A stretch of DNA of 64,000 bases from Eubacteriaceae bacterium (lineage in GTDB: Bacteria > Bacillota > Clostridia > Eubacteriales > Eubacteriaceae): NCBI GenBank assembly GCA_016650045.1, contig JAENWK010000004.1, positions 1 through 64,000 on the forward strand. Direction: 5' to 3'. This document shows positions 37,601 to 47,905 of the stretch, piece by piece; within the stretch, counting starts at the first letter, position 1, and every line of letters begins with the position of its first letter. Under the pieces are notes generated by a model. It saw only the letters and a list, made by a program, of their open reading frames with translations, did no database searches and was not told the DNA's origin. Position numbers and translations under genes: made by a program.

Positions 37601-40600
37601 CGCTGGTATTCAAACCAGAAGGTGTCCTCCTCAGTCTTCTCTTTTTCCTCGGTTGGGAAAGTGGACCTTTTATTGCCTATTGGATCAGCAAAGATTATAA
37701 AGGTGCGACACCGAAAATTTCAGAAAAAAATCGACACGAACTGGGAAGAATCGCCCGAAAAACCTGGAGTTATTTTGAGGAACTGACAGATGCGAAAACC
37801 CATTATCTGACACCTGATAATTATCAGGTGGATCCACCAAGATGCGTTGCCCATCGAACATCACCAACAAACATTGGATTAGGTTTGTTGGCAATTTTAT
37901 CGGCCAGAGATTTTGGATTTATTGGAACCTGTGAAATGATGATTCTCATTGAAAAAACAATAACCACCATGGAAGGATTGAATAAATGGAATGGACATTT
38001 ATATAACTGGTATGATACCAAGACGTTAAAACCACTGCAACCAGTGTACATATCAACAGTGGATAGCGGAAATTTGTTATGTTATCTTACAACATTGAGA
38101 GAAGGATTAAAAAGCTATCTCAATAGTCCGATTGTTGATGTCCAGTTTTCAAATGGAATCCGAGATACCCTGTATTGTACGGGAAAAGAAGGCTATGCTG
38201 TTTATAATAAAATTAATGGTGAATATCAGTTTCCATCCAAGGGTGCCATCGATTTAAATCGTTGGAACCAGACATTAAACAAACTCATATCAGGCCACGA
38301 ATTAGAACAAATAACCGAGGGAAGCTGGAAAACAAAGGTTGAGAAAATGCTCAGGATGTTCAAACATGATATGGAAGAATTTATGCCAGTGATTGACACT
38401 ATGAAAAAAATTCCAGAGGAATTACTCAAGAAAAATATAAATGATGAGTTCAGTATCAATATGAAGAAACTGCTTGGAATACTCAAGCAAAACAGTACCT
38501 TAAATAATTTGCCGGCAGTTTATGAGGCTGATATAAAATGCGCGAAAATATTGATTGAAATTCTTCAAAAAACTGGAAAAGAAAACTTTAACGAAGGTTT
38601 GGATTGGCTTTGTGAAATGGAAGACACTCTCGATAAAGCCATAGAAACAACCCATGAATTTGTAAGAAGATACACAGCACTCATTAAAAGAATCGATGTC
38701 TTGTCGGATGAAATGGATTTTCTGCCTTTATTTGATAAAAAGAGAGGATTATTCAGTATTGGCTATGACATAAAAGAAAGCAAGTTAAATAATTCATACT
38801 ATGATCTGCTGGCATCGGAGTCACGTCAGATCAGTTATATTTATACGGCAAAAGGAAAAATACCGCCATCACATTGGTATAAATTAGGGCGATCTTTAAC
38901 AACCATGGATCAATATAAAGGCCTGATCTCCTGGACTGGCACAATGTTTGAATATTTAATGCCGTTACTTATTATGAAAAGCTATAAGAATACATTATTG
39001 GATGAAACCTATTATTTTGTCATTAAAAGTCAGAAAAAATATGGGCGTCAAAAGAAAATGCCCTGGGGAACTTCTGAATCGGGCTTTAATTCCCTTGATA
39101 AGGAAAGTGACTATCAATACAAAGCCTTTGGAGTTCCATGGCTGGGGCTTAAGCGAGGTCTTATTGAAGATGCCGTATGTGCGCCATATGCTACATTTTT
39201 AGCACTGTTGGTTGACCCCGAAGGTGCAATAGAGAATATTAAGCATTTGAAATCTGAAGGCATGGAAGGACCTTATGGATTTTATGAAGCAGCGGATTAT
39301 ACAAAAGAAAGGTTGCCCTTTGATAAAAAGCGTGCGCTCATAAAAAGCTTCATGGCACATCATCAGGGAATGAGTTTGGTAGCCATTAATAATTGTCTTC
39401 ATGACAATATTATGCAAACACGCTTTCATATGGATCCGGAAATTCGAGCCGCCCAGCAGTTGTTACAGGAAAAGGTTGCGTCAAATACAACATTCACCAA
39501 TTCGATTAAGAGAAAATTAGTGCTTTCAAAAGAGCCGATAAACAAAGAAAGAAATACATATAGGAGGTTCGTAGCACCTGATCCGGTATTGCCAAAGACA
39601 CATATGTTGTCAAATGGTAATTATTCTATCGTGATTACAGATAGAGGAACAGGATACAGTAAAAATAAATTATCGACTCTGACACGTTGGAGGGAAGATA
39701 GTACACTAGATCCCTATGGAATGTTTTTTTATCTGCGTAATGTAGAGACTCATGTCTTGTGGTCTGCTACCTATGCTCCGTTAAATATTATGCCAGAAAA
39801 ATATGAGGTAATTTTTACAAATGATAAAGCTATGTTCACACGTCTTGATGGAGAAATCGAAACAAAAACGGAAATAATTGTTGCCTCAAGTGACAATGTT
39901 GAAATTCGAAGAGTTACACTTAAAAATCTTGGAGAAAGTTCCTGCACTCTAGAACTAACAAGTTATTTTGAAGTGGTGATGGCCCCCCAGGCTGCGGATA
40001 TAGCACATCCTATTTTTAGTAACCTCTTTGTGGAAACCAGTTTTCAAACCCAGCGACGATGCATTGTCGCCCACAGACGGCCACGATCAACTCATGAAAA
40101 TAAAATGTGGATGGCGAATGCAGTCGTCATTGAGGATGATACCCTTGAAGATATTCAATATGAAACAGACCGAATGCATATGATTGGCAGGGGAAATAGT
40201 GTAAAGAACCCGGTCACAATGGAGCATGAAAAACCTCTTTCCAATACCAGTGGACCAGTATTGGATCCAGTAATGAGTATCCGGGTAAAAGTGAAAATTG
40301 AATCAGGCAAAAAAATTCAAATCTCATATCTTAATACAGTCAGTGAAAACAAAGAATCGCTGCTTAATACAATAGACAAGTACGCAAGTCCTGATGCCGT
40401 TGAAGATGCTTTTAAACTGGCATTAGCGAGGAGCAAGATGGAATCAGAATATTTAAACATGGATGCAGTTGAAATGGAACTTTATCAGGAAATGATTTCT
40501 GATATCGTTTTTATCAGTCCAACAAAAAGAATCTACCAGGAAATGATTAGGAAAAATGAGAAAGGGCAGTCTTCACTTTGGCGCTATGGAATTTCTGGAG

Positions 40601-43413
40601 ATCTGCCAGTGGTATTAGTGAAACTAAACAATACAAATCAGATGGAAATACTCTATGAGGTTTTAAAAGCTCATGATTATTTTCGACTTAGGGAATTACG
40701 AGTCGATTTGGTTATTTTGAGTGAGGAGGAACACAATTATGCGCTTCCCTTATATCATCTCATCTCAGATTTTATATTAGCAAGTGAGAAACATGATATT
40801 ATAAATAAGAATGGAGATATTTTTATCCTTGATAAAAATACCGTGCAGAAAGAAGATATCAATTTACTCTATGCAATTGCCAGAATCGTATTAATTGGAG
40901 AAGGGGGAACCTTAAGCGAGCAGTTAAAAAGACCAAAGAACCAACTGCTTCCTGGAAAGAAAGCGTTTTTAATAGCGCCTCCAGAGTATGTGTTACCCGA
41001 AGTCAATGAGCCAGAACTTTTATTCAATGATGGACTTGGAGGGTTTATACTGGATGGCAATGGCTTTGTCATTCAACTGGAAAAGGGAGAAAACACACCG
41101 CTTCCATGGACAAATGTCATTGCGAATCCTGAATTTGGTTTTATTGTCTCAGAAGCAGGTTCAGGTTATACATGGTATAAAAACAGCCGCGAAAACAAAT
41201 TGACACCTTGGTCCAATGATGAAGTTTCAGATAGCCCGGGAGAGGTTATCTACATTGGCGATGAAGACACAGGAGAATTGTGGACAGTAACTTCAGCACC
41301 CATCAGAGAAGATGAATCTTACACCATAAAACATAGTTTTGGTTATTCGTTATTTGAGCATAACAGTCATGGCATCAAGCAACGAATGAATCAATTTGTA
41401 CCCATTAATGAGTCTGTGAAAATAAGTATGCTCAACTTAAAAAATGAATCGAGCCAAAAGAGAAATCTAACATTGACCTATTATATAAGGCCGGTCATGG
41501 GAGTAAGTGATCAGGTGACTGCCATGCATATAAAAACGCGGCTTAATGAATCCGGCGTTTTCATAATAGAGAACCCCTACAATGAGGAATTTCCCGGTAA
41601 AATTTGTTTCATGGATATTTCCATAAAAGAACGCTCAGTTACTGGAGATCGTAGGGAGTTTTTTGGTAATGGTGATATAAGAAAGCCTGAGTGTCTTTCC
41701 AGAGAAATGCTTTCAGGATCAGTGGGCATAGGTCTGGATCCTTGTGGTGCTATTCAAGTGAAGCTTGCACTTAACCCCAATGAACGAAAGGATATTATTT
41801 TCCTTTTAGGGTTTGCATCTCAGCCTCAGGAAGTCAATTTGATGTCTGAAAAATTCAGGGTTTCAAAAAATGCAGAAGACTCTTTAAACCAAGTCAAAGC
41901 ATTTTGGAATGATAAGCTGGGAATCGTACAAGTGGATACCCCAACTCTTCCCATGAATCTCATGCTTAATGGATGGCTTCAGTATCAGGTGATTTCATGT
42001 CGACTATGGGCACGGTCTGGATTTTATCAGGCGGGAGGTGCCTTCGGTTTCAGAGATCAGCTACAGGACTGTTTATCCGTTGCCCATTTATGGCCCGAAA
42101 TATCCCGTTCCCAAATTTTACTTCATGCGAAACATCAATACACCCAGGGCGATGTCCAACATTGGTGGCACGAGCCACTGGGAAAAGGGACTCGGACCAA
42201 ATTTTCAGATGATCGTTTGTGGTTACCCTATGTAACTGCGGAATATATGAGAATATCTGGGGATCGTCAGATACTAAAAGAAGAACTGTCGTTTTTAGAA
42301 GATTCAGAATTAAAGGAATTTGAAGATGAACGGTATGGAATCCCAAGGGTTTCAAACACAAAGGCATCACTTTATGAGCATTGTGTCAGAGCCATTGATG
42401 TTTCTCTGAATTTTGGTAAAAATGGTCTTCCACTTATGGGGGCCGGGGATTGGAATGATGGAATGAATACCGTCGGTAATAAAGGAATAGGTGAAAGTGT
42501 ATGGTTAGGATGGTTTTTAATTTCTACTCTTGAAATGTTTATTCCTCTATGCGAGGAAATGGGGGATAGTGAAAAAGTGGAAAGATATGACAAGATAAGA
42601 GAAAGCCTAATAGAAGCCATTGAAAAGAATGCCTGGGATGGAAACTGGTATAGACGAGCCTATTTTGACAATGGACAACCATTGGGCTCGGTGGAAAACA
42701 GTGAGTGCAAAATCGATTCAATTGCACAGAGCTGGTCCGTTATTTCAGGTGCTGGAAATCCAGAAAGAGCCTTGCAAGCCATGAATTCGCTGGATGAATA
42801 TTTGATCAATAGAGAAGATGGGTTGATAAAGCTCTTAGCACCTCCTTTTGATAAATCAGATTTGGAACCAGGATATATTAAGGGATACCTGCCAGGGGTT
42901 AGAGAAAATGGTGGACAATATACCCATGCGGCAGCCTGGGTGATTATTGCCTATGCTAAACTGGGAGACGGAGACAAAGCCTGGGAACTTTTTGAACTGA
43001 TTAACCCCATTAATCATACTGAGAGCCTCAGAGATTATTGTCGATATAAAACCGAACCCTATGTGATCTCTGCAGATGTTTACTCTGAATATCCGCATAC
43101 CGGAAGAGGTGGGTGGACATGGTATACCGGAGCTGCCGGGTGGATGTACCGCGCTGGCCTCGAGTATATCCTGGGCTTCCAGAAAAATGGAGACACCATC
43201 ATTATGAACCCCTGTATTCCGCATAGTTGGAAAGAATATCACATCACATACAATTATCTTGGATCAACCTATGATATTAAGGTGAAAAATCCGGAAGGAA
43301 TTAATAAAGGTGTTAAGCGAATTTCACTTGACGGAAAAATGTCAATGAATAACGTGATTAATCTTTCCAGTGATGGGAAATCCCATGAGGTAGAAGTTTT
43401 CATGGGTCTATAG
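34645..43413 (+). CDS. Cyclic beta-1,2-glucan synthase-like giant membrane protein
   Basis: About 2,920 residues (start uncertain: TTG 34612, ATG 34633 or ATG 34645, the last with AAAGGA upstream). In order there is an N-terminal helix, a linker, and a helix pair near 445-495. A GT84-type glycosyltransferase follows (TLDSDT near 660, GIYTGKGIYDLR, RMQRWVRGDWQ near 810), then a membrane cluster at about 855-1020. A glucoamylase-like region (1080-1590, ending in HHQGMSLVAI) precedes a C-terminal GH94 phosphorylase part with the acid motif GAGDWNDGMN near 2610. This is the NdvB/ChvB architecture that polymerises and cyclises glucose from UDP-glucose. Transcription is monocistronic. The product in this organism is inferred. 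Confidence 0.88.
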   Translation: MDPYLRLLIGGVVLITYILVVLRIILLKFDSSDKLGRGGVSVSSEELERDEKKTLISGFLNNKRKFSHWPVSRMDENYKYILKVYKELNLDIQKKYAVPPASEWLLDNFYIINEEVQVINRDLDKRSYLKLPILKSGDSKGHTRIYALALDLVDQTNGQIDEIKFLEYLKTYQSHDVLVEREIIAIPMMLKLALIETIKHHCEDIQSMQIEWHKADKIFDEWLGIEDLDIKGITKLLRDNLKAIDEVNPYFIDHFFYHLRRSGRSYAGVLRAMDENLDKIGLTTEKITQNEHNSQSIKTVAMSNCITSLHFFSTLNWSDIFDSISFVEQILKKDPDKTYTGMDSPTRSYYKNSVEKLALKYGVSELKIANIAIELASDAYKSCDEKYTSQVKIQRTWHVGYYLVEKGIKFIEIKLGKIEKFPLKEKSGSITKYGILYIGSVSLLTMVLIGIAIQYSILSITSNVFLFSLLIVIGVLIPSSEIAVKIVNFIICRTLKPTFFPKLELTEGIPERLSTIVAIPTLISDENRINELLEKLENHYLSNREENLYFALIGAFRDSDKSEMEDDDQIIEKTLSGIKELNEKYAKGSKDKFYFFHRCRQFNKKNNKWIGWERKRGAIIEFNDLVLGASDTSFAYSSCEEPPFSNVKYIITLDSDTILPIGMAKKMIGTMAHPLNRPVIDAVKGIVIEGYGLMQPKIEVDNESSNKTHFSRIFTGQEGIDPYVFAISNVYQDLFGEGIYTGKGIYDLRIFQNAMKDVFPDDTVLSHDLLEGSYVRTGLVTDIKLIDSYPLRYHSLASRMQRWVRGDWQLIKLLYGKIYNRGGVKIKNPLSFLSRWKIFDNLRRSLMAPALLVLAFLSFSILPGSLYFWLGFFLVSLAFPLIMGVIGQLNFYQFGYNRIKNYTPTMQGLKALLMQFLLTLIFLPFQAWLMTKAITVTLVRVFITKKNLLEWVTSDDVEKSQKNDLRSYLKSMKASLLLSPIIFLLALVFKPEGVLLSLLFFLGWESGPFIAYWISKDYKGATPKISEKNRHELGRIARKTWSYFEELTDAKTHYLTPDNYQVDPPRCVAHRTSPTNIGLGLLAILSARDFGFIGTCEMMILIEKTITTMEGLNKWNGHLYNWYDTKTLKPLQPVYISTVDSGNLLCYLTTLREGLKSYLNSPIVDVQFSNGIRDTLYCTGKEGYAVYNKINGEYQFPSKGAIDLNRWNQTLNKLISGHELEQITEGSWKTKVEKMLRMFKHDMEEFMPVIDTMKKIPEELLKKNINDEFSINMKKLLGILKQNSTLNNLPAVYEADIKCAKILIEILQKTGKENFNEGLDWLCEMEDTLDKAIETTHEFVRRYTALIKRIDVLSDEMDFLPLFDKKRGLFSIGYDIKESKLNNSYYDLLASESRQISYIYTAKGKIPPSHWYKLGRSLTTMDQYKGLISWTGTMFEYLMPLLIMKSYKNTLLDETYYFVIKSQKKYGRQKKMPWGTSESGFNSLDKESDYQYKAFGVPWLGLKRGLIEDAVCAPYATFLALLVDPEGAIENIKHLKSEGMEGPYGFYEAADYTKERLPFDKKRALIKSFMAHHQGMSLVAINNCLHDNIMQTRFHMDPEIRAAQQLLQEKVASNTTFTNSIKRKLVLSKEPINKERNTYRRFVAPDPVLPKTHMLSNGNYSIVITDRGTGYSKNKLSTLTRWREDSTLDPYGMFFYLRNVETHVLWSATYAPLNIMPEKYEVIFTNDKAMFTRLDGEIETKTEIIVASSDNVEIRRVTLKNLGESSCTLELTSYFEVVMAPQAADIAHPIFSNLFVETSFQTQRRCIVAHRRPRSTHENKMWMANAVVIEDDTLEDIQYETDRMHMIGRGNSVKNPVTMEHEKPLSNTSGPVLDPVMSIRVKVKIESGKKIQISYLNTVSENKESLLNTIDKYASPDAVEDAFKLALARSKMESEYLNMDAVEMELYQEMISDIVFISPTKRIYQEMIRKNEKGQSSLWRYGISGDLPVVLVKLNNTNQMEILYEVLKAHDYFRLRELRVDLVILSEEEHNYALPLYHLISDFILASEKHDIINKNGDIFILDKNTVQKEDINLLYAIARIVLIGEGGTLSEQLKRPKNQLLPGKKAFLIAPPEYVLPEVNEPELLFNDGLGGFILDGNGFVIQLEKGENTPLPWTNVIANPEFGFIVSEAGSGYTWYKNSRENKLTPWSNDEVSDSPGEVIYIGDEDTGELWTVTSAPIREDESYTIKHSFGYSLFEHNSHGIKQRMNQFVPINESVKISMLNLKNESSQKRNLTLTYYIRPVMGVSDQVTAMHIKTRLNESGVFIIENPYNEEFPGKICFMDISIKERSVTGDRREFFGNGDIRKPECLSREMLSGSVGIGLDPCGAIQVKLALNPNERKDIIFLLGFASQPQEVNLMSEKFRVSKNAEDSLNQVKAFWNDKLGIVQVDTPTLPMNLMLNGWLQYQVISCRLWARSGFYQAGGAFGFRDQLQDCLSVAHLWPEISRSQILLHAKHQYTQGDVQHWWHEPLGKGTRTKFSDDRLWLPYVTAEYMRISGDRQILKEELSFLEDSELKEFEDERYGIPRVSNTKASLYEHCVRAIDVSLNFGKNGLPLMGAGDWNDGMNTVGNKGIGESVWLGWFLISTLEMFIPLCEEMGDSEKVERYDKIRESLIEAIEKNAWDGNWYRRAYFDNGQPLGSVENSECKIDSIAQSWSVISGAGNPERALQAMNSLDEYLINREDGLIKLLAPPFDKSDLEPGYIKGYLPGVRENGGQYTHAAAWVIIAYAKLGDGDKAWELFELINPINHTESLRDYCRYKTEPYVISADVYSEYPHTGRGGWTWYTGAAGWMYRAGLEYILGFQKNGDTIIMNPCIPHSWKEYHITYNYLGSTYDIKVKNPEGINKGVKRISLDGKMSMNNVINLSSDGKSHEVEVFMGL

Positions 43414-43595
43414 AATAAAAAATAAGCTTCTGAGTTTTTTCAAATACACCGACATTCTATGAAATACTGAATTAAAAAAATTGAAGAGATATTAAATATA
43501 TCCTTGGATTATATAGAAATAAAGTTTTCATTCTACTTAACCTTTAAAATAATAATCGACATGGATGAAAATATTCTTAAAATGATTTAATCAAA
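43414..43595. other. Gene-free AT-rich spacer
   Basis: About 180 bp between the glucan synthase stop and the bidirectional terminator. I see no gene or clear signal. Confidence 0.5.
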
Positions 43596-43635
43596 AAAAA
43601 GAACAAGTAGCTCTTTAGAACCACTTGTTCTTTTT
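43596..43635. terminator. Bidirectional terminator overlapping the corA stop
   Basis: 13-bp arms AAAAAGAACAAGT and ACTTGTTCTTTTT with A/T flanks on both sides, suitable for both strands. The corA stop codon lies in the loop, so the last codons of that gene form one arm. Confidence 0.85.
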
Positions 43636-44535
43636 AAAATAATACAGAGAGAGGGATGTGACAATGAGACATAACCCGATGACAAAAGGATAGGTATAAA
43701 CCCATTTGAATTCGGGCATGATAAGATTCATGCCATACCAGCCAACAATGAGTGTCAGTGGTAAAAAAATTGAAGTGATGACTGTAAAAATTTTCATGAC
43801 GTAATTAAGACTGATATCCAGCTGCTCCTGATAGGCTTCTCTTACCTGTGAACCATAGTCTCTCAGGTTGACTACACCATTAAATAATCGGTTCACACGG
43901 TTGGTCTGAATCTTAAAATAACGCAGTTCTTTTTTGTCAATTAAATGATTCTCATTTTCTTCAATGGCTTCGGAAATATCTAATAACTCCTCATAGTACC
44001 GTTTAAGACTGAGGAGTCTTTTTCGAAAAGCGATGAGATAATTGACTAAGTTATTTTTTTTGGACAAAATTAAAGCTTCTTCAAGATTCGAAATGTCCTG
44101 CTCAATTTTTTCAAGTTCATGGCGGTCATCGCAGGTCAATTTATCGAAAAATAATCGTATTATCTTTCCGGGGCTAAGCTTATTGATTGTTTCTCCAGCA
44201 ATATCAATGATGAGTTTGCTCATAAAAGTACCATTGTTCGATGCAAAAATGAGGAATTTGTTGGTGAAATAAATACAAACTCGTTGAGGTTTATTTCCCT
44301 GGTTAATCGCATCAGGAATATTCAAGGTAATGAAGTCAAATCCATCATGGCTTTCAAATTTTGAGTTAATGCCGGTTAAACATTCAGCAACAATTTTGGG
44401 GCTGATCCCAAGTTCATCGCTTATTGATGGTAGTTCTTCTAGAGAAAGGATACATAAATGTGATTTGCCTTCAATGGTATTAATATTTTCCAGGGGTTCA
44501 ATTTTTAAAGTGCCATTATCAATGAGATAGTTCAT
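43615..44535 (-). CDS. corA: CorA-family divalent cation transporter
   Basis: 306 residues. A large cytoplasmic N-terminal domain with a long charged helix (residues ~150-240) is followed by two C-terminal membrane helices. The pore signature YGMN is at the end of the first helix (LTLIVGWYGMN). The start ATG at 44535 follows AGGAT; GTG 44544 opens the frame. It is typical of Mg2+ (or Co2+/Ni2+/Zn2+) channels. It is transcribed alone. Confidence 0.9.
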   Translation of the reverse strand: MNYLIDNGTLKIEPLENINTIEGKSHLCILSLEELPSISDELGISPKIVAECLTGINSKFESHDGFDFITLNIPDAINQGNKPQRVCIYFTNKFLIFASNNGTFMSKLIIDIAGETINKLSPGKIIRLFFDKLTCDDRHELEKIEQDISNLEEALILSKKNNLVNYLIAFRKRLLSLKRYYEELLDISEAIEENENHLIDKKELRYFKIQTNRVNRLFNGVVNLRDYGSQVREAYQEQLDISLNYVMKIFTVITSIFLPLTLIVGWYGMNLIMPEFKWVYTYPFVIGLCLIVTSLSLYYFKKNKWF

Positions 44536-44583
44536 CCTGATCACATCCTGATCTTTAATACTATATTTTATGAAGTTTGGTTT

Positions 44584-45336
44584 TTATTTTTTTGGTTTAT
44601 TTTTGATAAAATAACTCGTCACATGGGACTTGCTGCTTTTTCGTGACTGGATTTCAAATTGTTTTAAGGATGATAAAAGAGGCGTAAGTTTTGAATGACC
44701 ATAATTTCTCGTATCAAAATCAGGGTAACGATTGTTGAGTCGTGAACCAACTTCTCCTAAATTTGCCCAGCCATCTTCGTCTGAGCTTTCAGTGATGATA
44801 GTTTTTATGGACTCGATCAGATCTTTTGTATTTGCCATACTTTCCTTTGGGGCTTCCGGCATTTCAGCCATTCCATTGGTTGCGTAAGAATCTGCAGGAA
44901 TTGCAGCCAAAACCTCAAGATATTTAAACTTTTCACAGGCTGATATGAAAGGCGTTGGGGTTTTCTTTTCCCCCATGCCAATCACATACATGCCGGCTTC
45001 TCTTAAACGCGAGGCCAGTCGTGTAAAATCACTATCACTTGAAACAATGCAAAAGCCATCCACATTATTTGAATAGAGTATGTCCATTGCATCAATGATT
45101 AATGCCGCATCTGTGGCATTTTTACCTGTTGTATAGCTATATTGCTGAATTGGAGTAATCGAGTAATTAAGGAGTACAGTTTTCCATGACCCCAGTTGCG
45201 GTTTTGTCCAATCTCCATAAATTCTTTTATAAGTAGGTATTCCATGATTGGAAATTTCATCAAATATATATTTAATATATTTATCAGAAACATTATCAGC
45301 ATCAATTAAAACTGCAATTTTCAAATCGTTTTGCAT
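44584..45336 (-). CDS. NYN domain (PIN-like RNase) protein with C-terminal LOTUS/OST-HTH-like domain
   Basis: 250 residues. The NYN fold shows the acidic residues of PIN-like nucleases in IAVLIDADNVS, TDAALIIDAMDIL and FCIVSSDSDFTRLASRLREAG. A linker follows. The last 80 residues (EDGWANLGEVGSRLNNRYP, HSKLTPLLSSL) look like an OST-HTH/LOTUS RNA-binding domain. This pairing is found in bacterial LabA/DUF88-type proteins. AAGGGGA precedes the ATG at 45336, which is preferred to 45357. RNA cleavage or processing is the likely activity; the target is unknown. Confidence 0.86.
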   Translation of the reverse strand: MQNDLKIAVLIDADNVSDKYIKYIFDEISNHGIPTYKRIYGDWTKPQLGSWKTVLLNYSITPIQQYSYTTGKNATDAALIIDAMDILYSNNVDGFCIVSSDSDFTRLASRLREAGMYVIGMGEKKTPTPFISACEKFKYLEVLAAIPADSYATNGMAEMPEAPKESMANTKDLIESIKTIITESSDEDGWANLGEVGSRLNNRYPDFDTRNYGHSKLTPLLSSLKQFEIQSRKSSKSHVTSYFIKNKPKK

Positions 45337-45480
45337 AGTGGTTCCCCTTAATAGCAATGTAATGCTATATTATTTAGCACAATGAATAGTTTGTTTAAGA
45401 AGAATAAATCCTTCGAATTTTTACTTATATAAATTCATTCTTCTTAATTATAATAGAAATTTTACTATTTTACAACTTAT

Positions 45481-46821
45481 TTAGGGTAGGTCATAAAGAT
45501 GTTCCTCTTCACGGTCATTGGTAAGTTTGAGTTTATCAAGAATGTAAAAGACAAGACTTAAACCCATACCGACCACGGCAGATAGAACCATTCCTTTTAG
45601 TTGAATACTTCCAAATTTTACGGCAACACCTGAGAGACCAACCACAAAAACAATTGAGGTTAAGGCAAGATTTCGCGATTTGCCATAGTCTACCTGGGCT
45701 TCGACGATAATACGGATGCCGGCGGCGCCAATCATTCCATAAAGCAGGAAGGATATTCCGCCAATAACCGGTCCGGGAATGGTACTGATAAGCGCCGAAA
45801 ACTTACCGACAAAGGAACAGACTATCGAAAAAATTGCTGCACCTGCGATCACACGAACACTATAGACTTTAGTAACGGCCATAACGCCAATATTTTCACC
45901 GTAGGTGGTGGTTGGAACAGAACCAATTAAACCTGAAACCATGCTTGAAAAGTTATCAGCAAATAGAGAACGATGAAGACCGGGATCCTTAAGTAAATCC
46001 CTGCCGATGACTTTACTGGTCACAATTTGGTGCCCAATATGTTCAGATGCAATAACCAAAAGCACGGGGAGAATAATAATAATTGCTTCTAATTTAAATT
46101 GTGGAAATTGGAAATTCGGTAAAGACAGCCAGGGAGTATTCGCCACTGTTTGGAAATTTGCCATACCAATAACCCCAGTCAATAAAGCTGTCGTATAACC
46201 TGCAATAATCGCTATCAGAATAGGGATTACCGATAGAAATTTTCTAAACAGAACAGAACCAAAAACGGCAAATCCCAGGGTGACTAGAAATACGATGACA
46301 TTTTCCGGGGCCACAACGGTGACAATCTGGTTATAAAGACCAGTAGCCTTATCAAGGACATAGGTTGTTTGTGGCAGAATACCTGCCGTCTGGGCAGCTG
46401 TACTGGCTAATTCAAGACCAATAAGAGCAACAACCGGGCCCATGGCAGCCGGTGGCAGGACAATATTAATCCAGTCAATCCCAAATTTATAAATGATTCC
46501 GGCGAGAATACAACCGCACATGCCAACAACAACGAATCCTCCTAAAGCATAAGAATAGCCCCATGTGGCTATAACGATACCAGCAGGCGCTAAAAAGGCA
46601 AAACTTGAACCTAGATAAGCCGGTGATTTTCCTTTGGTAATAAGGATGAAAAGCAATGTGCCAACACCATTCATTAAAAGGACAATGGCGGGATTAATGC
46701 CAAAAAGGAAAGGCACCAGTACGGATGCACCAAACATAGCGAACATATGCTGTAGGCTCAGGGGCACAAGTAAGTTAAACGGAACCTTATCCTCCACTTG
46801 AATTATTTTTTGGTTCTTCAT
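45481..46821 (-). CDS. uraA: NCS2 family nucleobase permease, probably uracil
   Basis: 446 residues with about 14 membrane helices. N-terminal LSLQHMFAMFGASVLVPFL and later ASEHIGHQIVTSKVIGRDLL and LIGSVPTTTYGENIGVMAVT are typical of UraA/PyrP uracil:proton symporters, with the key Glu in SEHIGH and YGEN. No pyrimidine genes are adjacent and no PyrR attenuator is seen. The minus-strand promoter (TATAAT at 46857-46862 with a weak -35) is a tentative call. Confidence 0.88.
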   Translation of the reverse strand: MKNQKIIQVEDKVPFNLLVPLSLQHMFAMFGASVLVPFLFGINPAIVLLMNGVGTLLFILITKGKSPAYLGSSFAFLAPAGIVIATWGYSYALGGFVVVGMCGCILAGIIYKFGIDWINIVLPPAAMGPVVALIGLELASTAAQTAGILPQTTYVLDKATGLYNQIVTVVAPENVIVFLVTLGFAVFGSVLFRKFLSVIPILIAIIAGYTTALLTGVIGMANFQTVANTPWLSLPNFQFPQFKLEAIIIILPVLLVIASEHIGHQIVTSKVIGRDLLKDPGLHRSLFADNFSSMVSGLIGSVPTTTYGENIGVMAVTKVYSVRVIAGAAIFSIVCSFVGKFSALISTIPGPVIGGISFLLYGMIGAAGIRIIVEAQVDYGKSRNLALTSIVFVVGLSGVAVKFGSIQLKGMVLSAVVGMGLSLVFYILDKLKLTNDREEEHLYDLP

Positions 46822-46978
46822 TTTTATCTGTCTCCATTCTTTTGTTTTTCTATGAAATTATACCACACTGCAAGGATCACGCAAAGAATATTTATAGACA
46901 ATAGTGCATAATAATGAGGATTATTGGCTGCTGCTTATAAAAATCCCAGACATCAAATAAATTGGCCATTGCTGGATG

Positions 46979-47007
46979 TTTACGAAGAGAAACCCATATG
47001 ATACAAT
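46979..47007 (+). promoter_or_regulatory. Promoter of aroE-aroK
   Basis: TTTACG (46979-46984), a 17-bp spacer and TACAAT (47002-47007), about 36 bp before the aroE start. Confidence 0.55.
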
Positions 47008-47043
47008 GCCAATTAAAAACAACTGAAATTCAGGAGATTATTA

Positions 47044-47904
47044 ATGAAGATAACAGTCAATACTAAATTATATGCCGTCATTGGAGATCCCATTGGCCAG
47101 AGCCTTTCGCCACAATTACATAATGGACTTTTTAAAGCCAATCATCTGGATGCTCTTTACCTACCAATAGGAGTCAAATCCGAGGATTTAGAAAAACTTG
47201 TGGATGGTTTTCGCATAATGAACTTTGGCGGCTTTAACATAACCAAACCTCATAAAATGGATATTATGAAATATTTGGATGGCATCGATCCTTTGGCAGA
47301 GAAAATTGGAGCTGTCAATACCGTGGTTTACCGTGATGGGAAAATGATTGGTTATAATACTGATGGTTTTGGATTTATAAAATCCATTGAAAAAAAGCTT
47401 GGAAACATTCAAAAAAAAGATTTGAGTATATTAATTTTAGGGTGTGGCGGTGCTGTGAAATCCGTTGCCATGGCCTTAGCCGACTGGGGTGTTAAGAAAG
47501 TGATTATCACTAATCGCACCTTAGAAAAGGCTGCCAATTTATCAGCTCAAATTAATGAAACGTGGCCAGGGAAAGCCCAGGCTATTCCCATGGAAGAAAC
47601 TCACCTGAAGGAAGTGATCCAGGAGGTTAGGGTTATTGTGAATGGTACCAGTCTTGGAATGCTGGATCATCCAGAAAGGTCGCCTCTTTTAAAGAGTTTG
47701 ATTCCAAAGGATATTCTGGTTTATGACATGATTTACAGTCCTCCGAAGACCCAGCTCCTTAAGGATGCCCAGGCTTGTGGCGCGCAAATAGAAAATGGGT
47801 TGGAAATGCTTTTGTATCAAGGACTTTTAGCCTTTGAATTATGGACTGGCATTTTTCCGGCCCCCGTTTTAGGGAAAAAATTATTGATGAAAGGATTAGA
47901 ATAG
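47044..47904 (+). CDS. aroE: Shikimate dehydrogenase
   Basis: NADP-dependent reduction of 3-dehydroshikimate. 286 residues; [17 protein letters not shown] (substrate site), NITKPHK with the catalytic Lys, [32 protein letters not shown] (nucleotide fold; the usual GAGGA reads GCGGA), and [12 protein letters not shown]. It starts behind CAGGAG and is followed by aroK after 1 bp. Confidence 0.95.
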   Translation: MKITVNTKLYAVIGDPIGQSLSPQLHNGLFKANHLDALYLPIGVKSEDLEKLVDGFRIMNFGGFNITKPHKMDIMKYLDGIDPLAEKIGAVNTVVYRDGKMIGYNTDGFGFIKSIEKKLGNIQKKDLSILILGCGGAVKSVAMALADWGVKKVIITNRTLEKAANLSAQINETWPGKAQAIPMEETHLKEVIQEVRVIVNGTSLGMLDHPERSPLLKSLIPKDILVYDMIYSPPKTQLLKDAQACGAQIENGLEMLLYQGLLAFELWTGIFPAPVLGKKLLMKGLE

Positions 47905-47905
47905 T

